NCBI RefSeq assembly: GCF_003369915.1
Contig: NC_046676.1
Location: forward strand, 7,533,501 to 7,597,500
DNA length: 64,000 bases
Reading direction: 5' to 3'
Source of the DNA: Drosophila miranda
Taxonomy: Eukaryota > Arthropoda > Insecta > Diptera > Drosophilidae
Positions 1 to 11,447 of the stretch are shown here, piece by piece. Position numbers and translations under genes: made by a program. How positions within the stretch are numbered: position 1 is the stretch's first letter; every line of letters starts with the position of its first letter. The notes under the pieces were generated by a model. That model was not told where the DNA came from. It did no database searches and was given only the letters and a program-made list of their open reading frames with translations.

Positions 1-3000
1 ATTTATTTGCAAGTAATTTGATTTAGCCGATGATATTATTCATATTGCTCGCCATGGCTGCGAGTCGGAATCCAGCATCTATCCGCCGACTTCTTTAAGA
101 TTACTTTCTCTGCTTTTCAGGCTTCTGTTCATTTTGGTGGGCCCTAAGCCTTTTTCCGTGCCTACCTCGAGGCGAAAAACTTTACAAAGGCCTCTTAGAT
201 GTTTTTCTTTCCGCTTCCCGCTCCTTGGGGCTGTTTCCTGTTATGATACTTTTCTTTTCCATTCTTTGCTTTTGCTTTTGCAAGTGCTTGTTCATCTCGA
301 CGCTCTTCGGACCTGTTGCTTCTCGCCCCCCGCCACTCTCTAGACGCAAAGCAATTTTCTACGCGCTTTTTTCGGTATTCTCATTAATTTTATACAAGTT
401 GACTATATCAAATGGCTTTCTCCATATCGAGCGACAACGTCACGGAGTCCCCCTTTTGCTGGTGGTAGCCTCGGGAGCTACAGGCCCGGGAAAAGGTCAA
501 GAGAAAGGGGCAAAGTTGGGGTTGCATGCTCTAAAAGCGTGTCCTGTGTCTTGCACTTTGGAGTTGGATGTGGGCGGACACTTGCCCTCATCCTGCCCTG
601 CCCGGCATCTGGGGAAGCCACAGGGAGCAAAGGTGCATTGTTTCAGTACACGGAGAGTGCAGGCCGAGCCGGCGACATGTGTCAACGGCAGATGCTCCAC
701 CGCAGGAAGTTAAAAGGTGAAGCTTCTGGGGGCTCTGGGCTCTGGGCTCTGGGCTTGGGAACAACACGGTTACTCGTACGCGTTGACAGTTTTGTGGGGA
801 CAAAAGCAAAGTCACTAACGAAGTGAAGTGAACACATCTCGGGGTTGTGTGCACTCAAGTATTTAAAATATTTCTGAAATTTGTGGGGCAAACAGCAACA
901 AGTCCAAGTCAATGTGTGGCGAATGCTAAATGAAAGGAAGCGGAAATGTTCAAGCAAAAGTCGAACGAGTCGAGTCAACAGGAAATACTCGTACACACAC
1001 ACAGAGACAAAGAGAGAGAGTGAGAGAGAGAGGGAGACAGATGGACAGGCACACATACAGTTACAGTAGTACTTTTACGAAGCTAGCAACAAAAGCCAGA
1101 AATAATAACAAGCTGGAAGTAACAGCTTGACGCTTTCTCCGCTCCGCTCCGCTCCGCACCGCTGTGGTCTGTTGTGTAGCAAAACAAAGTAAATATAGGA
1201 ACGAAGAGAAAGGATAGTTGCGCAGAGACGAAGCTGCGATACCCTGCAATCAACAGTAAGTACAGCACTATACAGTAACACGATACATAACTATATGATT
1301 GCATGGAAGAGTTCTTATGTTTTGATATTAGCTGATTTCGCAAACCTCTGCCTGAAATGATATTGCCCTCAGCAAGGACATGTGTAGATACCGAACAAAT
1401 AAAGGCGTGACACAGTTCTTGCACTTGTGTACCCCCACCACACGCCCCGCCACAAACATTCATTCATTCTCTCAGTCAGGCAGCAACACATATCCGTGTC
1501 TTATTTATAGTCCTCCCGTCCTCCCGTCCTCCCGGGCACAATGCCATGTCAAAGTCAGTCTGTCAGTCGAGTCGAGCGCGTCCTGGTCCAGCTCGGGTCA
1601 CTAGAAAGTGGCGAAAACTGAGTGCAACAAGGTAAGTCACTCTCGAGCTCTTGTTTGCCCTCTCTGTCCGTCCCGCCCGCTTGTAGCATTGCTTCAAAGA
1701 GCATGGCTAAGAAGTGGACACATGCCTGAAAGAACAATGAAACTGCATTTGCAGCTTGTCCGATGAATTGTTTCAGGCCAGCGAATCATTATTTTTCTAC
1801 TTGCGGCAGCTCAAAGTCTGACAATTTATGGCAATTTGTTAGGCTTCACGATAAGGTGGATCTGTCCGGGCGATTTGCTGGCCATTTAAAAGCGGTTTTA
1901 TCTTTGGCTGTCTTGTCCGAATAAGCGAACAGAACAGAGCGAAGACAGTTGGAGTACAATGAACCGACTGCTGAAGGGGGAGTCACATCGGCTGCGTGAT
2001 GAGAGGCCGCCATAAACTTGAGTTCAAAGGAAAAGGAAATTGCTTATTGTTCAGCGTGCGTTGTGCTGTACGTATCAGTTTCAGGTTCTTATATTTTTTC
2101 ACAACAGTTGTCAGTTTTTTATTATTTTGCAGCCTCCAGCCTCCGGTCTCCAGTCTCCAGTCTCCAGCCTTTCCATTGTCTGTGCCTCGGGGATTTGCGA
2201 ATTTTCAGCCAGTTCAATGCACACCGTTGAGGTTGAAAGGTCGCCACGCCGAGATTTACGGGCAGGTTAACTTGAACTTTACTGCCATTTTCCAATGGAG
2301 TGGGTGGCCAAAAAAAAGTAATTAAGAGCAATCAATTGGCAATCATCATTTGTTTTAAAGTGAGTTGCGCCACCTCGACTTGCCAGGGACCTGCAGGGGG
2401 CTCCATCAGGGGCTGTTGCTCTCAGATCGAATTCTTTGGTAATTTTGGCACACTGTTACCAAAACCCTGATTTTCATTTGCATTTGAATCACGCTAAAAA
2501 CTCTCTTCTCGCCTTCCAGCTATGTATTTTTATATTTGTTACTTACCTTAATTAAATTTGAGCATTGTCGCTTTGTCATATGTATACCCGATTCCTAATC
2601 GATTCCGATATCCTTCAGGATATTTTTCCAGTAACAGCTGCCAAATTTTCTGGTGCGGTTTATAATATTCTGAATGTCACCCAATCATTCGATTATGTCT
2701 TTAGCCACCACAGTTATTTATTATTATATCCGGTATGAGCTTCCATCGTGTTTGTTCCCAAAAACCAAATGGCAGGTGTAGCCTCTAGACTTGGGTAAAC
2801 TTCAAAAACGAGGAGTAGTTCGGTGTAATTTTAATTGAAATTCAATTTCAATTTAATTCAAAGTTTTTAAATAACAGCAGAATATTTTTACCATGAAAAA
2901 TGGTAACTATAAATATAAATACATCCAATTAAAGAGACACGTTGCATAGTTTTCTTTTTATTCCACCTGAAATATGCAGTATGTAAATAAAAATTGACCA

Positions 3001-3395
3001 AATCGTTTCTTACTAAAAAATAAAATTAGAACTCTGAATGCTCTCATTTCTCATCTCTTAAACTAAAAATATTTTGCATTTTTCGAAAGATTGGGAAAGT
3101 TTGATAATATTTGGCTCCACGTGGATGAAAATTCTCGGCTCTATGAATAACCGAAACATTCTTATCTGAATGAATGAAATAACCGCAATATGAATTCCAG
3201 GTTTCTTCAGGTGATAACGAACAGAATTAACAGGATACCGATTGACACTTTCCTTGTGGCTAGTCGGCTCTCGACCATTTCCATTATGACCATTCTTTAA
3301 CTTGGGCTGCACGGTGGCGGTGGTGCCTTAATGTACGTGATTATTCCTGTTTTCTACAACAAGAATATCGCCCACGGCTTTCAACAGATTCACGT
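1..3395. other. Gene-poor upstream region
   Basis: No open frame here looks like a conserved protein. A purine-rich (GA)n stretch lies near 1012-1040. A CpG-containing segment near 1550-1645 ends in a good splice donor (AACAAG/GTAAGT at about 1642) and has TCAGTC initiator-like sequences just before it, so it may be a non-coding first exon of a plus-strand gene such as the sugar transporter downstream; this is inference. A repeated CTCCAG/CTCCGG tract lies near 2130-2170. The rest is AT-rich with nothing I can name. Confidence 0.4.
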
Positions 3396-3776
3396 GCATC
3401 GTAATCCACTCCTGCTTCCACGATTGTTATCCCACCCAGTCGGGCCAAGTGTCCAAACAGGACAAAATAATGCCAAATTTCGTCCAGGACTCTGTCGGCC
3501 ATCTGCGGAGCATGCCGGGAATGTTCATCTCGTGTGTGTTCAGTGCACCCCTGAGCATGCTCTCGACCAGCATAAGTTCCCAAGGAGGAGTTCAGGATTC
3601 AGCATCCTTGATCTGTCCTTCGATTGGTATGTGGTGATGGGCTTAATCATTACAGCTACATCCTCAAGCAACGACCTGATGACAAGCTGGATCCCAAGCT
3701 CCTATCGCCGGTGGTTACGTCTTTCGTCCGTTACGAACTGGCGCGGGCGGATGAGCCTAGGTTGGGCATCATGAAG
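3395..3776 (+). pseudogene. Decayed C-terminal fragment of an SLC5-family sodium/solute symporter
   Basis: The frame through about 3410-3640 reads a segment with DKIMPNFVQDSVGHLRSMPG followed by MFISCVFSAPLSMLSTSI. This matches the conserved SLC5 region (family pattern: LMPYFV-D-LGH-PGLPGLF-A-IFSA-LST-SS-LNS). After a frame change the sequence continues as LSFDWYVVMGLIIT, then in another frame SYILKQRPDDKLDPKLLSPV and a short basic tail to a stop near 3776, which looks like the last membrane segment and cytoplasmic tail of the same protein. No introns are visible, which fits a retrocopy or an old duplicate. At least two frame changes and the lack of the upstream two thirds make it non-functional. 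The family assignment rests on motif memory, not on a search. Confidence 0.6.
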
Positions 3777-4139
3777 ATATAAGATAGCAACTAGTTGCTT
3801 GATAGTATGAGTGCTGCGGATAGTCGGTAGACTTCAGTGCGATCCCATAGTTTGAAGTTAAACAGTTGCCCAGTCATTAGCCCGAATCAACCAAATAAAG
3901 AAGGCGAACAAGTAATGACTCTAAAAGCAGCACAAGACTTTGTAGACTTTGGTCTGTGCACCTGGACACGATTTATTTTTATATGCAGCAGATTCTAGAA
4001 TGGCGATGACTTATTCGACACCCTAAGAAGCCGCGTTTTAGATTTCTATGAGTGGACTAGTTTAGTAACATTCAGTTAAAATCGATCTAAAAAATGGAAA
4101 AATTAAGGTAAAGTCAGTGACGAGAGTGTAATCTGAATA

Positions 4140-5045
4140 TTACCGGATTGTTGACCTGATTAAAGGATATCGTCAAAACCTTTGTGTACCAGATAGTCGG
4201 CCTTCAGAGCGTCGGTGTGGTGTACAGTCATCTCCTTAAAGCGCAATGAATGCACAGATCGATGCTATGCGGAGGCAGTACGTTTGACCATCGACTAGAC
4301 TTGGATCAAGAGCAACACACGTTGCAGGCCTTCCTGGAAGAAGATCTTGGTGCCGTCTTGTATGCTGTTAAGTGAAATTACAATAGAAGAGACCAAAGAA
4401 ACATGGATACGATGTGATACTTACACGACCTAACCAATTTCGTCACGTCGCAGGACAGTTTTCTGTTTGTTTTTGTCAAACGCAAGAATCTGGAGGTCAG
4501 AATTTGGTCACAGCAGTCCAGCAACCCTTCTTTAGCGGTAATGTCCGCTGTCTCCAGCTTTAGCAGGTGATTCAGCTCCTAGACTCCAGGAACAAGCCAC
4601 TTCAAGGGGAATCTTCTTGCTCCAGTCCCCATGGTAGCAGCTTTCATCTTGTCGAAAAATAGCTTATCGCGGAAGGTAAGAACTTTGGGTTCATTGCTTT
4701 TTGGAGTCTTTTTTGTAGGTGAAATCTCACGTTTTGTTTAACATCCAGAAGGGGCTGTACAAGGTGAGCATTTTGCTGCCGTGTTGAATTCCAGGTCTGC
4801 AGGTGCTAAAATAGTCTAGAAACTAAAAAATCTGATAGAAATGATAACTGAATTCTGCGCTTACCGCTCTTCATTGAGATCCACGTGTTCTTTCATCTGT
4901 GTCGTACGAGGAAAACATCCAGGTCAAAAGCCAGCTCCTGCATCGACATGGCCAAACGCCCGGCGTCGGCGGCCGGTTCCCATTCCACCTGATGAGTCTC
5001 GTATGGACGCCGATACAACATATCAATCCACTCACCGACTCAACC
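4140..5045 (-). pseudogene. Degenerate coding-like tract of unknown origin
   Basis: On the minus strand several short frames look like eroded protein sequence separated by stops and frame changes. One near 4890-5035 contains ADAGRLAMSMQELAFDLDVF. One near 4590-4690 contains DKLFFDKMKAATMGTG then RRFPLKWLVPG. One near 4330-4380 contains DGTKIFFQEGLQ. One near 4165-4245 contains EMTVHHTDALKADYLVHKGF. The codon-like composition and the common strand suggest one decayed host gene. I do not recognise the family. It could be a relic of the same duplication that left the SLC5 fragment, although the strand is opposite. Confidence 0.35.
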
Positions 5046-6337
5046 CATTATTAGGAAGCTGAGTCTGAATGATAATGGCGTATACTCGCGCACAGAACAG
5101 ATCATTATTACAAATATTTTTTGTTAGCAAACAAATTGCGACGTAAATTTGAATATTCAGCGAAAGTGTGACCGTTTTTAGTGTAAAACAAAAATCCGGA
5201 AAGAAAATCCGCTTTACAGCACTATAATTTATATACACATCATTTGCAGGACTGACGGTTTTAAAACAAGTTTTCGCGCCTTTATAAATTAAAATACTTT
5301 AACTAAATTAACAATAAATTTTAGCCGAAAAGTAGCAATATTTTTTAATATGAAGACTACTAAAAAGTTAACCGAAATTTGTTACTATTTATTACTACGC
5401 GAAATTGCACTACAAACGAAACTACGTACTCAAAATGTAGTTATAACTTGTTTGCTTTTCTAATTTTTAAAATATATGAGGCACTATATGAATATACAGA
5501 TTAAACGCTCCGGCAAAAGCAGCCATTAGTGTAGATCCTTAAAAATCTTTCCTCGTTACTGTTACTCATGGGCCCATGGATCAAATAGATCACAGTTCCC
5601 CCCAACGATTAGAATGCGAGTATCAAGCGATGAGGAAAAAGACATCCATGGACACTACATAATGAAAAATGATGAAGAAAAACAATAGCTCAAAGTAGAC
5701 CCCAAAAGTGGAATTTTTTTCACTATTAGGGTATTCTTCGGAATGTTGGGTCTCTATACGCTATTGATGTGTTGAACGTTTTAGATTGAAATTTATTTTC
5801 TTAAAATTGATATGAACCTCCCCCCTAACACTGCTACCCCTTATCGATTCAGAGGTATGAAAACAATTCTGTTCAATTCATGAGTCGAAACGATAAGGAT
5901 AAAGCGGCGTTATGTGTATTCCAACAGCACATTTAACACGTTCAGATAAAGAATGTTATTGAATTAAACAGATAATTTTTGTCGAACAGAGATCGATGAA
6001 TAGGTAATACCGAAGGAATCTGGGCCAGCCACAAAACAAACTCGTTTAATTTGACAGTTTATGACCCCTCCTCATATCAGCTCATGATATCATTGACCGC
6101 AGCAAAGCAAGTGCATTGGGTTTAATTATTCCCTCAGTTGCCAATCCGCTCGCAATCGGGCCAGAACCGCCGCACCGTTAACGAACTCCCGGAATGTGTG
6201 TGTTTTTTTAACTACCTCAAATCCACAGACGTTCGAGTTATTCAATTATAACGCGACCAGATATACTCAACTCGTTTCGAAAATATTGCAGTGTTTCATT
6301 GTTTAAGCAAGGGATACATTCACCAGGATATATTCCG
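5046..6337. other. AT-rich intergenic DNA
   Basis: No supported gene. The last 150 bases or so probably hold the 5'UTR of the transcript that starts coding at 6338. Otherwise I see only AT-rich sequence with scattered short ORFs. Confidence 0.5.
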
Positions 6338-6364
6338 ATGGGCGCCACAGATAATAACAGTGAT
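6338..6364 (+). CDS. Possible alternative first coding exon of the first sugar transporter
   Basis: ATG at 6338 opens nine codons (MGATDNNSD) that end directly at a consensus donor, GAT/GTAAGT. The exon is phase 0, the same as the exon at 7924-8016, and both would splice in frame to the acceptor at 8831. The transporter would then have two alternative N-termini, of 9 or 31 residues. No cDNA evidence is available here; the inference rests on ATG context, donor and phase. Confidence 0.45.
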
Positions 6365-6963
6365 GTAAGTAGATACTTAGCTTAGATAAATAGCTTAGCC
6401 ATTTATTATCCATTCTGTAAAAACTTATATTATACCCTTTTAAAATTTGACCCATGCAAATGGTTATATTTCTATTCTATCCGAGTTCTTATTAAATTAT
6501 ACAATTTTAGTGGATATGATACAAAATTCTATGCATATCCCTATATCCAACATTCACTCAGTTCCTCCTAAAATGGCACAGTCTGCCCGCGCGTATTGTA
6601 CACCACGAGCAGACTGCATCAGAGGAACATATCATTTCATATCTAAAATTATACAAATATTTGTAATGCTTCTAATGGTAATATATTCTGGCCGAACGTG
6701 AGACTCGGGACAGGTGAAATATTAAAATTCCGCAGATTAGCCATTGCATCCGAGGCAATAAGGATTTGGCTATCAGCGGCAGTTTCATACAGTCTCAGTA
6801 GTACATACGATACACGATAAATACATCTGAAATGGACAGATAACTGATTTTGTTTTCATTAATCAATAATAATGCTTGCGATGAACGTGCTTGTATACCT
6901 GTAATGTGTATCACTTTTTTGCGCTGGTCACCCATGCTTGATTGTGTTTATGATTAGAGCAAC

Positions 6964-6966
<3 letters not shown>

Positions 6967-6998
<32 letters not shown>
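6967..6998. repeat. Long poly(T)/poly(A) homopolymer
   Basis: A run of about 32 T on the plus strand. It could be a plain microsatellite or the poly(A) end of a minus-strand retroposed sequence. No recognisable retroposon body lies on its right. It falls inside the proposed first intron of the first sugar transporter. Confidence 0.7.
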
Positions 6999-7923
6999 CG
7001 CCCTCTTTGGACGTTGACATGCAATGACTGCATCTTTCAAGAGGCGATGCAGTTACTGCACCGTCAAGTGGCCCGTGTGACACCAGCAGAAGGCTGTTAC
7101 GCGCGGATCCCAGGCAAAACGCAGCCCAGCCCGCATTCTGGACAAAGGCACGTTTGTCGTCAGCGAATTAAGTTGATTGCTTTTTAATTTGTTAAAGCGC
7201 GAAATGGAACCCATTCCTTTCAGTGGACAGGAAATTTATTAAAAAATAGTGTTTGTAAGAAACCAGTTGTGATGCTCAGTTTGAAAAAAAAACAGTGCTA
7301 TCGAACTCATCAATAAGGATGTGGCAAACGACAGCATGACACATTACCTACAGAAGGTGCGGTCATCCAGCTCATTTTCGGTGCTATTTGATTCGTTAGT
7401 TTTGTTTTTTTTTTCACTCGGTGAGGTGAATGTGTAAGCCAAAACATAATTAATATATTTACCAACAATTCCCTTAATTCGAAAAGTTTGCGCCACCTTG
7501 TGTTTTGTATCATCAATGGGCTCCCTTCAGAGAGAGAGAGAGAGCGAAAGCTTCTAACAGTAGTTGCCGGCACAATTATGTGCTTTTTCTGGGAGCTTTT
7601 AGCCCCCCAATAAATCGGCATGCATTGTCGCGTACTCAGGCTGCTCCAAGCCTTCAACGCTGGCATTACCAGTGCGCTTCCAATGTATCGTCAAATATAA
7701 ACAATTATTCTAAATAATTGAATAAAATTGTTAGTGGTGGAATGTATGAATTTGCATACGGCCACGACACCTTCTCACCTGTAGAAGTAATAGTGTGTTA
7801 CACAACACTGCAAATCGAACGCCGAGCCCGCTACGATACAACAAATTTTGTTAACAATCTTCACACGCACTGTTAATGTTCGCGTGTGCTCCAAAGTGTT
7901 CTTATCAAGCAAAGTTCATCAAT

Positions 7924-10905
7924 ATGGCAAATAAAAATTACCCTGCCGAATCACAACAGTTATACTCGCAGCCCACACGAGTGGAGCTGCTGTCGCCGCA
8001 GACGAATATAAATCAGGTGAGAGAGCAAACGGTTCTTTAACTGAGCACAACACTCTCGTGTCCTCTCTGCAAGATCTCTTTTGTGTACCTCTCTAACTGT
8101 AAACTATTCTATTTCCTGCTTATGCACTCTTGCATCTTTTCTTTGTTGACTATGCAGTTACATATGTACATTACATATGTACATGTATTGTGTTTGTTGG
8201 ATGCTGTTATTTTATCTCGGAATAAAGAACATAATATATACTACACGCGTCTCTTACCCTCTGTACTTTATTTACATGTGTATGTACATATATGTTTGGA
8301 AATACTTAAAATAGATTAACACACACAACGCTTTTATATACAAAATATATTTATTTAGTGGTCTTATGTGCAGTAAAACCCGTAGTGACATTGACTGATG
8401 TATATAAGCATCTATACATACAAACGTGTACACTGTACTTTCGTACAGCAGAATATTTGGGGCAATGTTGCGATCTTTTCATTCGTTTTATCAGCTGAAT
8501 TTCCAGGCATTCCTTATCGGCTTATAAATAGACACCGCCATTCTAATACAATTATAGCAGTTTGATTATAAGTCAATTTCGACTAAATCTAATCCCATTG
8601 CTCTTGAAAAGAAATAGAAAGTTTTTGACCCTGGGTCATTGCTAGCCATAATTAGCGACAATTATTCAGATTAAAGCATTCCATTCCGGGAATAAATCAG
8701 TACGTTATGACCCCAACAACAATGACGCACCGGACCGCACACAAGCAAAACGCTATCACAGTCCAACATCTATGCGCACTTAAATATTTTTTCAGAAACG
8801 CTATCTCTAATATTAGTTCAAATGATTTCAGAAACCGAGATGGGGCAAGCTGATGTTACTGATGGCCATAGCCACCACCTTAGGCGGAGCAGTGTCGACG
8901 GGCTACTGCATAGGCGTTATCAATGCTCCCTCCAAGGTGAGTTCCGACCCAGCCTAAGTACCTGTCCAGTGGCAGCAATACTAACTCGCCTATCTTTAAA
9001 GTTCATGAAAATTTGGTGTAATCAAACGCTGCATGACAACTATGGCAGCAACCTGAGCGAAACCGGACTGGATTTGCTGTGGTCGAGCATTGTTTCTGTT
9101 TTCCTGGTTGGTGGCGCCATCGGCTCGCTGGGCGGGGCTGGGGCGGCCAATAAATTCGGCAGGTATGTGTGGCCATTAATCAGTCAGATAAGCCGCTTTC
9201 ATAGAGTTTTTTATGTCCCCAAATGTGCAAAACAAATGCCAATACGACCTTAAAATATTCAGTGGGGCATTTATTTAGCGCAAATCAAAACGGAAACGAT
9301 CAATAGATTAATTTTAATCTCTCTCTCTCTCTCTCTCTCTTTGCAGAAAAGCATGCTATCTCATTTGCGGGGGGCTGTTTACGGTCGGAGCGGTGCTCTT
9401 CTTTTTCTGCCGCGCGGCCAACTCCGTCGAAATGCTGTTAATTGGACGCTTCATTGTCGGGCTAGCATCGGGCCTCGTAACCGCGACCTTGCCCATGTAT
9501 CTGTCCGAGGTGGCTCCGCTAGCACTGCGTGGAACGCTGGGCGTCTTCTGTGGTGTGGGTGTGACGGGAGGCGTGGTCGTGGCACAAGTATGCAGTTTGG
9601 CCGATGTTTTCGGCACCGCTGATCTCTGGCACTATGCGTTGTCCGCATACATGGGCCTGATCATTGTGGGCTACCTGCCCTCGTATCTCTTCCCCGAGAG
9701 CCCCAAGTTCCTGTACATAGTCAAGGGCAATCGTGCGGCGGCCAGGCGAGAGCTGCAGCGACTGCGTGGCGAAGATGCGGAAGAACTCATCGCACAGGAG
9801 CTGGCCGAGATGGAAGCCGAGACCAATGCCAAGAAGCAGACAAGCAGATTCTGCGATGTGCTCCGCGATTCCCGCTATCTGCTCCCGCTTGTCATTGTCT
9901 GCTGCTTCCACGGCGGCCAGCAGTTGTCGGGCATCAATGCAGTGAGTAGTGATATTCGTTTAAAACATATTTATATCGGATTTTCATTATCCTGAACATT
10001 TTGCAGATCTTCTACTATTCGGTTTCCATCTTTGAGAAGGCCGGCCTCTCCACAGCGAATGCCCAGTGGGCTAATTTGGGCGCTGGATGCCTGAATCTGG
10101 CCGTCTCGCTGATGGGCCCTTGGCTGATGGCCAGCTGCAACAGACGCACCCTTATGATGTTCTCCTGTGCCTTGTGCTCCGTCTTCCTCTTTACCATTGC
10201 CTTCGTCTTGTACTATATCGTAAGTGTTTCTTCGTGCTTGTTCCATCTGATTGCATTTTTTTATTCTCGTTTGTTATGAATTGCAGGACTTTGTCAGCTG
10301 GTTTGCCTCCGCCTGCATTTTCTGCATCATGGGCTATATTTTCTTCTACCAGTTCGGCCTGGGCCCCATTCCGTACTTCATTGGATCAGGTAATTTGAGG
10401 CCGGGCCGCCAGTCGCGTGACGACGCCAGCTGCCACGAGCGTCGAAGTAAAAGTCGAGTCTCGTGATGCCGCCAGTTGCTCCAATTTCCGAGCATTCGGT
10501 CTATATAATTGAATTGAACGAGGTTCATTGGACCAGTTGTTTATGACAATAGGCAACTCCAGACACTCTGCCGTTGTCGTTGATCGCCGATCGTCGCTGG
10601 CTCAATTATTGGACTGCTAACTGATACGAATTATGCCTTTTCAATTTGCAGAACTGTTCGAGGTGGCCCCTCGCTCCGTGGCCATGTCGATGGGCAGCCT
10701 GGCGTCATGGACGTGCAATTTCATAATTGGCATATCCTTCCCTAGCGTGCAGAATGCCTGGGGCGCCTTTGTCTTCCTGCCGTTCTCCATTACCTGTGTG
10801 CTGCTCTGTTTGCTAACGAAATTCTATCTGCCGGAAACACGAGGGCGGGATCCCTCAGAGGTGGCACCTCTCGTATCGAAGGGTTTCCGGTCCAAGGTCA
10901 AGTGA
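7924..10905 (+). CDS. MFS facilitated sugar transporter, first of three tandem copies
   Basis: Seven coding exons: 7924-8016, 8832-8936, 9002-9162, 9347-9941, 10007-10219, 10287-10389 and 10652-10905, giving 507 residues (485 if the exon at 6338 is used instead of 7924). It belongs to the SLC2/GLUT-like sugar porter family and should have 12 membrane segments. Visible family motifs are FGRKA after TM2, MYLSEVAP in TM4-5, PESPK after TM6, QQLSGINA in TM7 and LPETRGR after TM12. The locus matches the Drosophila sut1/sut2/sut3 cluster; I cannot say which copy this is, though CG numbering hints that the copy nearest the K2P gene is sut1. A CT-rich tract immediately precedes the acceptor at 9346. 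A possible poly(A) signal (AATAAA) lies near 11083. Transport substrate cannot be read from the sequence. Confidence 0.88.
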
Positions 10906-11447
10906 TACCTGCCGCAAACGCACGTCTTACACTTAGATATAATTAGCTAATGATAGGGTGTCTCTTAAATGTACAATTGCAAAGATGGGGCCGTGTCTTG
11001 TACCTTGTGCCTTCATCGACAATAAGCCAACAAGCCAAACCAATTTTTTTTATCTTTTATACGTCATAAGTTTTCTGTAAAAAAATAAAAAATATGAATG
11101 AGGAACTAACTTTAAGTCCATACGGGCCGTCCCTTATCGTCGCACAAGTTCAATTAAGCGCCCTGGGGACGGCACTCCAACTAATACTTTGTTAATTAGA
11201 TTTATTGTTGTAAAGAATGCGCCACAAAAGCGGGATCCGGAGATCCATCTGTGGATACCCTTTCCTTGTGCTGGCTCACTTGTGCTCTCTGCTCAATGTA
11301 TGTTAATTAATTGAGCGTTTGATTGGATCAGATAGATGCCGTGGCTTATGAACTGTTAAATAAAATCACATATATATATGCGACACGGGAGTATCGTGCA
11401 CTCTATAGTAGTGTGTTAAAGCGATCGGATATGTATGTTCAGTGCAA
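10906..11447. promoter_or_regulatory. 3'UTR of transporter 1 and promoter region of transporter 2
   Basis: The first part is AT-rich 3'UTR with AATAAA near 11083. A TATATATATG tract at about 11369-11378 lies 70-80 bp upstream of the proposed ATG of the second transporter and could act as its TATA box. TSS not determinable. Confidence 0.4.

Noticed and set aside
225-1463. Several overlapping ORFs near the left edge
   Set aside because: Composition is low-complexity, frames overlap on both strands, and no splice or family signal supports coding.
6447-6701. Plus-strand ORF of 84 codons in the first transporter intron
   Set aside because: AT-rich chance ORF with no family features.
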